Assembly (NCBI GenBank): GCA_964608185.1
Contig: CAZSMR010000036.1
Span: 1 to 9,558 of the forward strand
DNA from: Porticoccus sp964608185
GTDB taxonomy: Bacteria; Pseudomonadota; Gammaproteobacteria; Pseudomonadales; Porticoccaceae
Direction: 5' to 3'
Length of the DNA: 9,558 nt
A program made the translations under genes and the position numbers. A model generated the notes under the pieces. The model did not search any database, was not told the origin of the DNA, and worked only from the letters and a program-made list of their open reading frames with translations. Positions 5,492 through 9,558 of the stretch are shown piece after piece (position 1 is the stretch's first letter; each line of letters begins with the position of its first letter).

Positions 5492-7288
5492 CTATTTTCC
5501 AATTGCATAACCCTCCCTTCTAGGATCAGAGCCACCATAAAGATGATCTTTAATTGCAATAATATTTAGCCCAGAAAAGAATTTTTTAAGATTAACTTCA
5601 TAACCCATGTCCTCCAAAGAATTTTTTATACCTTTTATCTCTCTATTAACCTCAATATCAAAAACCCCAAATTTGTTAATTGCATGTGGAATTGAAGAAG
5701 CCTGCTGAGCGTTCATATTCCAGTCTATTAGTGCAATAATAGCATTCAAAACATAACCAATAATATTGCTACCTCCAGGACTTCCCAAAGCATATATAGG
5801 TTGGTTATTGTGAAAAATTATCGTTGGAGACATTGATGATCGCGGTCTTTTTCTGGGTGCAACCCTATTAGCAACTAGCTTTCCATTTGATTTATCTTTA
5901 AAGGAAAAGTCTGTAAGTTCATTGTTTAATAAAAAACCACTTTTTGTCATCAATCTTGAACCAAACACATTCTCAATTGATGTGGTCATAGACAAGACGT
6001 TGCCATACATATCAACGATAGATATATGTGAGGTTGATGGTAACTCAGCTGACATATCTACAGAGAAGCTCGATGAATTCTCTGTATCAAGTTTACCTGG
6101 TCTCACTATTGGAATTTTCTTCTCGGTATTTAAATTTTTACTCCTATCATTGAGATATTTTTTATTTAATAGCTCCTGAACTGGAACAAAAACAAAATCA
6201 CTATCAGCTATATAAAGTGCACGATCGGCAAAGGCTAATCTTGATGCATCGCCAATTATTCTCCATGTTTTTGGATTGCTAGGGCCAAGATCTGAAATAG
6301 GAAAATTTTCAATCATCCCAAGTATCTGGTTTATAGTTAACGCACCTGAAGATGGTGGCCCCATGCCACATACTTCGTGGTCATGATAAAAAGAACAGAT
6401 TGGTTTTCTTTCTTTAACTTCATACAACAACAGATCTTTTTTAGACAAAAGGCCAGGGTTTATATCATCATTTTCTATTGTAGAGACTATATCATCTGCA
6501 ATTTCTCCAGAATAAAAAATACTAGACCCGTACTTCGAAATTTTTCTTAGTGTGTCTGCATAAGCTTTATTTTGTAAAAGTTGTCCTGCTTCGATAGGTT
6601 GGTTGTCTGAGAAAAAGTAGTCTCTAGTTCTTTTTATTTTTTTTATCGAATCAGATTGTTTTTTTACTGATGAGCTTAATTTTTGGGAAACCAAAAAACC
6701 AGAATCTGCAAGACCAATGGCGTCTTTAAAGAGGAGCGGCCATTCTAGCTTTCCCCATCTTAAATGAGCATTTTCAAGTAGTGCTGGTATACCGGGAACT
6801 CCAACCGATCTGGCGCCCACAACAGCATCTATAAATTTTATTACATCTCCATTTTTATCGAGAAACATAGTCGATGTTGCGTGTAATGGAGCTGTTTCTC
6901 TTCCATCAAGTGATGTTAATTTTTTTGTGCGACTATTATAATATAGAAGGAAAGCTCCTCCTCCTAAGCCCGATGATTCTGGCTCTACTAAACCAAGCAC
7001 AGCTTGAGCTGCAACCATCGCATCTACTGCAGTTCCACCTTGATTCAGAATTTTTGCTGCCACTGAAGATGCTTGAAAATTAGCTGTTACAACCATCCAG
7101 TTATCAGCAACGACGGGTAGTCCTTTTTTTTTAAAAGATTTAGCTTTTTCTATAACTAGACCTAGGTCAGATACATTTTTTTTTGACAATATATAGACTT
7201 CAGGATCATTTATATCAGATTGCTGTAATGCGAAAGCGTTACAGCAAGCAATAAAAATTAAAACAAAGATACTTAACCTAGAAGCCAT
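5492..7288 (-). CDS. ggt: Gamma-glutamyltransferase precursor (secreted, self-cleaving)
   Basis: 598 aa from ATG 7288 (a TTG at 7291 is in frame but less likely), normal length. It hydrolyses or transfers the gamma-glutamyl group of glutathione and related compounds in the periplasm. Residues 1-20 form a signal peptide ending CNAFA. The large subunit carries GLGGGAF (108-114) and DGRETAP, with the carboxylate-binding arginine at R130. Self-cleavage should occur before T419 in LPSTSHISIVD, making Thr the nucleophile of the small subunit. LLNNELTDFS holds E457 and D460, SSMSPT (484-489) follows, and GSPGG (502-506) forms the oxyanion region. The lid-loop stretch between DFS and KRPRSSM looks about five residues shorter than in E. 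coli GGT. It starts 22 nt after the 79-aa secreted protein, forming a likely operon, and ends 68 nt before the scaffold gap. Confidence 0.95.
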   Translation of the reverse strand: MASRLSIFVLIFIACCNAFALQQSDINDPEVYILSKKNVSDLGLVIEKAKSFKKKGLPVVADNWMVVTANFQASSVAAKILNQGGTAVDAMVAAQAVLGLVEPESSGLGGGAFLLYYNSRTKKLTSLDGRETAPLHATSTMFLDKNGDVIKFIDAVVGARSVGVPGIPALLENAHLRWGKLEWPLLFKDAIGLADSGFLVSQKLSSSVKKQSDSIKKIKRTRDYFFSDNQPIEAGQLLQNKAYADTLRKISKYGSSIFYSGEIADDIVSTIENDDINPGLLSKKDLLLYEVKERKPICSFYHDHEVCGMGPPSSGALTINQILGMIENFPISDLGPSNPKTWRIIGDASRLAFADRALYIADSDFVFVPVQELLNKKYLNDRSKNLNTEKKIPIVRPGKLDTENSSSFSVDMSAELPSTSHISIVDMYGNVLSMTTSIENVFGSRLMTKSGFLLNNELTDFSFKDKSNGKLVANRVAPRKRPRSSMSPTIIFHNNQPIYALGSPGGSNIIGYVLNAIIALIDWNMNAQQASSIPHAINKFGVFDIEVNREIKGIKNSLEDMGYEVNLKKFFSGLNIIAIKDHLYGGSDPRREGYAIGK

Positions 7289-7310
7289 CAACGGGGTCTA
7301 TGACCTATAA

Positions 7311-7550
7311 TTAATTTTTAAGTCCGTGAGCTTCTAAACAAGATTTTTCGTCTGAAAACTTAGGTTCTTCTTGACTGGCGTCCTTGGCGCAAGATGTGCG
7401 CATTTTTTCTTCGGACTTATTGTCAGCTTGTTCCCCCTGTTCGCTCATTTCATGTTTATGGCTTTGCTCAGTCGCCTCATGGTGACCAGCATATACGTTT
7501 GAAAATACTCCTAAAAGTATTAACAATAAAATTGTATTTACAATATTCAT
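7311..7550 (-). CDS. Small secreted His/Glu-rich protein with two cysteines, unknown function
   Basis: 79 aa. Residues 1-21 (MNIVNTILLLILLGVFSNVYA) are a clear signal peptide. The mature protein starts GHHEATEQSHKHEMSEQGEQ, a stretch rich in His and Glu that could bind divalent metals, and it continues acidic and low-complexity. Two cysteines, in RTSCAKD and KSCLEAHGLKN, could form a disulfide. ATG 7550 has AGGA (7560-7557) 6 nt upstream. The stop is 22 nt before the ggt start, so the pair is probably one operon with this gene first; a role near the periplasmic gamma-glutamyltransferase is inferred from position only. I know no family for it. Its C-terminus resembles that of the gap-truncated gene at 5248-5323. 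Confidence 0.8.
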   Translation of the reverse strand: MNIVNTILLLILLGVFSNVYAGHHEATEQSHKHEMSEQGEQADNKSEEKMRTSCAKDASQEEPKFSDEKSCLEAHGLKN

Positions 7551-7598
7551 CTGTCATCCTATCTTAGTTCTATCGCTTTTTACTGAATGCGCTTTAGT

Positions 7599-7627
7599 AG
7601 AATACTCTCTAGTCATACTTCCGTCTA
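7599..7627 (-). promoter_or_regulatory. Candidate promoter for the 79-aa gene and ggt
   Basis: On the minus strand TAGACG (7627-7622) and TATTCT (7604-7599) are separated by 17 bp; each matches consensus at four of six positions. The leader to ATG 7550 would be about 40 nt. It is the best-spaced pair in this 113-nt spacer but not strong. Confidence 0.3.
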
Positions 7628-7663
7628 ATTTATAATATCACTGAAACAAGATTTATAATTTCA

Positions 7664-8371
7664 TCAATTTTTTTTCTTTTCACCATCTCTCCATTCGCAT
7701 GCATGTACTTTTCCATCTATATCAGTAAATGTGCCTTTTCCATGCTCTTTGTCATCTTTAAATTCTCCTATATATTGACCGATATGAGGCATAGTTAAAA
7801 CACCTTGTCCATTAGCTTTACCATACTTATAATCGCCAAAATATTTACCGCCACTAGGATAAGTGTATGTGCCCTGTCCATGATATTCACCATTCAGGAA
7901 TTGCCCCTCATAGATAGAGCCATCAGGGTAGCTATAAGTACCCTGCCCTTGTTTCTTTCCATGTATCCAGCCACCAACATACTTATTGCCATCATTGAAA
8001 ATTAAAGTGCCATGTCCATGTTTTTTATCATCTTTCCATTGACCAATATACCTAGTTCCATCATTATCAGTATAGGTTCCGGATCCATGTTTTTTATCAT
8101 CTTTCCATTGCCCCTCATATGTATGACCAATATCATAAGTCATTAGCCCATCACCGCATCCACGGCCATTTTTGAATCTGCCTACATATTTTCCAATATT
8201 CGGGTGAATTAGAGTTCCCTTTCCATGAAATTTTGCTTCTTTGAAGCTACCCGTATAAACACTGTTATTCGAGAAACGTAATGTTCCTTGGCCATGAATA
8301 ACTCCATCTTTTAGTTCGCCAACATATTTATCGCCATTAGGGGAAATTAAAGTTTTTTGCAGATTTTTCAT
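7664..8371 (-). CDS. MORN-repeat protein
   Basis: 235 aa from ATG 8371; a GTG at 8392 would add seven residues, and neither start has a good Shine-Dalgarno site. The protein is almost entirely MORN repeats of about 23 residues with the pattern YxGxxKxGxxHGxGTxxxxDG: nine full copies (roughly residues 14-220) and a degenerate tenth (KVHACEWRDGEKKKN). Units such as TYEGQWKDDKKHGSGTYTDN and RYIGQWKDDKKHGHGTLIFN are nearly the same. There is no signal peptide, so it is probably cytoplasmic or peripheral at the inner membrane. MORN repeats form an extended beta-hairpin array used for lipid or protein binding in other proteins, and no catalytic domain is attached here, so the role is not predictable. 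It is divergent from the Sel1-repeat gene, and the two share the control region at 8372-8476. Confidence 0.88.
   Translation of the reverse strand: MKNLQKTLISPNGDKYVGELKDGVIHGQGTLRFSNNSVYTGSFKEAKFHGKGTLIHPNIGKYVGRFKNGRGCGDGLMTYDIGHTYEGQWKDDKKHGSGTYTDNDGTRYIGQWKDDKKHGHGTLIFNDGNKYVGGWIHGKKQGQGTYSYPDGSIYEGQFLNGEYHGQGTYTYPSGGKYFGDYKYGKANGQGVLTMPHIGQYIGEFKDDKEHGKGTFTDIDGKVHACEWRDGEKKKN
8015..8110 (-). repeat. Perfect 27-bp direct repeat inside the MORN gene
   Basis: Bases 8015-8041 and 8084-8110 are identical over 27 bp and lie 69 bp apart, which is exactly one 23-codon MORN unit. They encode the shared QWKDDKKHG core of units four and five. Identity at DNA level suggests recent duplication of a unit or gene conversion. 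Confidence 0.85.
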
Positions 8372-8404
8372 TTCTTGGTACCCATAGAACACTACTAATT
8401 ATCT

Positions 8405-8433
8405 TTGACACACTACTTAACAAATTTGATATT
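8405..8433 (+). promoter_or_regulatory. Candidate promoter for the Sel1-repeat gene
   Basis: A perfect TTGACA (8405-8410) is followed after 17 bp by GATATT (8428-8433), which matches four of six -10 positions. The start site would fall near 8440, inside the palindrome at 8434-8450. The leader to ATG 8477 would be about 37 nt. Confidence 0.5.
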
Positions 8434-8436
8434 ATA
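8431..8436 (-). promoter_or_regulatory. Candidate -10 element for the MORN gene
   Basis: A perfect TATAAT on the minus strand, with no good -35 at 16-18 bp upstream. It overlaps the plus-strand -10 and the palindrome, so the two divergent promoters would compete or share regulation. Confidence 0.35.
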
Positions 8437-8450
8437 ACTCTTTGAGTTAT
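8434..8450. promoter_or_regulatory. 17-nt perfect palindrome, possible operator between MORN and Sel1 genes
   Basis: ATAACTC TTT GAGTTAT has 7-bp arms around a 3-nt centre. It overlaps the minus-strand TATAAT and the predicted plus-strand start site. This is where a dimeric regulator controlling both genes would bind, but no regulator gene is visible nearby. As RNA it would form only a weak hairpin with a 3-nt loop. Confidence 0.45.
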
Positions 8451-8476
8451 TGATAAAACTCTCGGATAAAGAGAAA

Positions 8477-9028
8477 ATGAAAACACTACTAAAAACACTC
8501 TATTTTGTTTTCTTATTAGCATTCAACCCTAATGCTTTCTCAACAGCAATCTGCTCAAGTCTTGCTGATTGTAGAGAGCTAGCAGAATCAGGTAACGCTG
8601 ACGCTCAGATGGAAATGGGGATGATTTATGTTAGAGGTCATGACATGGCCGAGAAAGACTACTATGAGGCTAATTTGTGGTTCTTGATGGCGGCCGAACA
8701 AAATAATATTGACGGAATGTATAACATGGGAGTGTCTTACCATATTGGTTTAGGTGTTGAAAAAGATCATAGCTTAGCAGTTGAATGGTATGAAAAAGCA
8801 AGCAAACTTGGTCATGATAGAGCGAGTCTATCTCTTGGAAAATTGCATTTGAAAGACAGCGATATGAAGGAACAAAGCCTATTAATGGCGTACCTTTACA
8901 TTAAGCTAGCCGCCCAACAAGGCAGCAAAGAAGCTATTAAATATATTACTATGCTTGATGAGAACATGAGTGCAGAGGAAAAAAGAACTTCAGAGAAACT
9001 CTTTAACGTTTTTACTAGAGATTGGTGA
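8477..9028 (+). CDS. Secreted Sel1-repeat (TPR-like) protein
   Basis: 183 aa from ATG 8477; a TTG at 8450 would add nine polar residues before the signal peptide and is less likely. Residues 1-22 are a signal peptide ending near NAFS. A CSSLADC pair (C26, C32) opens the mature protein. About three Sel1 repeats follow: GNADAQMEMGMIYVRG (39-54) with YEANLWFLMAAEQ, then GMYNMGVSYHIGLGVEKDHSL with AVEWYEKASKLGH, then a diverged third (RASLSLGKL to YLYIKLAAQQGSKEA). Sel1 repeats are alpha-solenoids that mediate protein-protein contacts, often in envelope processes, so this is probably a periplasmic adaptor with an unknown partner. It is divergent from the MORN-repeat gene. Confidence 0.88.
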   Translation: MKTLLKTLYFVFLLAFNPNAFSTAICSSLADCRELAESGNADAQMEMGMIYVRGHDMAEKDYYEANLWFLMAAEQNNIDGMYNMGVSYHIGLGVEKDHSLAVEWYEKASKLGHDRASLSLGKLHLKDSDMKEQSLLMAYLYIKLAAQQGSKEAIKYITMLDENMSAEEKRTSEKLFNVFTRDW

Positions 9029-9036
9029 AAAAATAA

Positions 9037-9171
9037 GTGCTTAAAATATTCTGGGTCCTCAACCTAATTTTTATTGTTTTTTTTGCAGTCATCACCATCG
9101 GGGCTGATGATCTCAATATCTATAAGTTTCTAAATTTTAAGGCTCTTGAGCTTTTATACTGGCTATCATGA
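9037..9171 (+). CDS. Possible 44-aa single-TM small protein
   Basis: GTG 9037 to TGA 9171 encodes MLKIFWVLNLIFIVFFAVIT and 24 more residues ending LYWLS. Residues 3-22 form one hydrophobic segment long enough to cross a membrane, followed by GADDLNIYKFLNFKALELL. GGTGA at 9024-9028, which overlaps the Sel1-gene stop, is a Shine-Dalgarno-like match 8 nt before GTG, so translation could be coupled to the Sel1 gene. I recognise no family, and the start codon is not ATG. It may be a chance open frame in AT-rich DNA. Confidence 0.4.
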   Translation: MLKIFWVLNLIFIVFFAVITIGADDLNIYKFLNFKALELLYWLS

Positions 9172-9234
9172 AGATACTCGAGAAATAATACTATTTTGAT
9201 GTAAACGAGACATTATAATTCTTAAAGGCAATCA

Positions 9235-9558
9235 ATGAAAAAAAAGCAAATGAGAAATGTTTTGGGTACAGAATTAAAATCCTGTTGCAATGATCCAATA
9301 ACAGGATTTTTGAGAGACGGGTTTTGCAGCACAAACCAGACAGATAGAGGAACTCATGTGGTGTGCGCTATTATAACGGATGATTTTCTTAGCTTCACCA
9401 ATTCAAAAGGAAATGATCTAGCTACGCCTATGCCCGAGTATGGATTTCCTGGGTTAAAAAAAGGTGATAGATGGTGTCTATGTGTCCTGCGCTGGAAAGA
9501 AGCTTATGAGGCTGGCATGGCCCCACCATTAAAACTTAATGCAACGCATGAAGAGACA
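9235..9558 (+). CDS. DUF2237 family protein, C-terminus beyond the window
   Basis: 108 codons from ATG 9235 run to the right edge without a stop; the family is usually about 120-130 aa, so only a short tail is missing. AAAGG (9224-9228) lies 6 nt before the start. RNVLGTELKSCCNDPITGFL, RGTHVVCAIITDDFLSF, GNDLATPMPEYGFPGLKKGD and RWCLCVLRWKEAYEAGMAPP match the highly conserved DUF2237 core. Its conserved cysteines (C17/C18, C31, C44, C81, C83) may bind a metal or take part in redox chemistry. There is no signal peptide, so it is cytoplasmic. The function is not known. Confidence 0.9.
   Translation, partial: MKKKQMRNVLGTELKSCCNDPITGFLRDGFCSTNQTDRGTHVVCAIITDDFLSFTNSKGNDLATPMPEYGFPGLKKGDRWCLCVLRWKEAYEAGMAPPLKLNATHEET

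Noticed and set aside
5922..6179. Plus-strand frame of 85 codons inside ggt
   Set aside because: It is antisense to a well-conserved enzyme and has no coding features of its own.
7690..8340. Regular direct repeats resembling a CRISPR or satellite array
   Set aside because: The 69-bp period is 23 codons of a MORN-repeat protein and the copies diverge as coding sequence.
9089..9110. TCATCA/TGATGA inverted repeat
   Set aside because: The stem is 6 bp with a 10-nt loop and no T-tract; likely chance.
9139..9155. AAGGCT-CTTG-AGCTTT hairpin as terminator of the Sel1 gene
   Set aside because: The stem is weak and has no real T-tract; it also lies inside the possible 44-aa frame.
9214..9219. Perfect TATAAT before the DUF2237 gene
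   Set aside because: There is no -35 at usable spacing, and transcription would start within the ribosome-binding site.

Overview
The window looks like chromosomal DNA of a low-G+C, Gram-negative bacterium, most likely a gammaproteobacterium of marine type. The signs are an outer-membrane beta-barrel ending in a C-terminal phenylalanine, several signal peptides, an argD-argF pair, short AT-rich spacers, many weak Shine-Dalgarno sites and a few TTG/GTG starts. A run of exactly 100 N (5324-5423) marks a scaffold gap of unknown true length, so this is a draft or metagenome assembly. I see no tRNA, rRNA, CRISPR array, insertion sequence or phage gene.

Layout. (1) 1-1880, plus strand: the end of a porin-like barrel, a secreted FMN-binding-domain protein with a covalent flavinylation motif, and a two-TM PepSY-type membrane protein. 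Together they resemble a cell-envelope flavin electron-transfer module, closed by a terminator at 1855-1880. A textbook intrinsic terminator at 401-429 lies inside the 5' end of the FMN-binding frame. (2) 1937-4031, plus strand: argD and argF, two arginine biosynthesis enzymes 7 nt apart. A nested hairpin at 4042-4094 separates them from the convergent minus-strand genes. (3) 4118-7550, minus strand: an unrecognised 113-aa protein, an AIG2/gamma-glutamylcyclotransferase-like protein, a 49-aa DUF2256 zinc-ribbon protein with a GTG start, the tail of a gene cut by the gap, a secreted gamma-glutamyltransferase, and just upstream of it a 79-aa His-rich secreted protein. The gamma-glutamyltransferase and the cyclotransferase-like protein could act in sequence on gamma-glutamyl compounds such as glutathione. 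(4) 7664-9028: a MORN-repeat protein (minus) and a secreted Sel1-repeat protein (plus), transcribed divergently from a 105-bp spacer that holds a perfect 17-nt palindrome overlapping both candidate -10 elements. (5) 9037-9558, plus strand: a possible 44-aa single-TM protein and a DUF2237 protein cut by the window edge.

The clearest observations are the terminator/hairpin inside the flavoprotein reading frame, the porin-flavoprotein-PepSY set, the matching K-[ST]-C-x4-G-L-K-N C-termini of the gap-truncated gene and the 79-aa protein, and the shared palindrome between the MORN and Sel1 genes. None of these proves a new system. The enzymes belong to known families, and the new material is mostly in the small proteins and the RNA/DNA structures.
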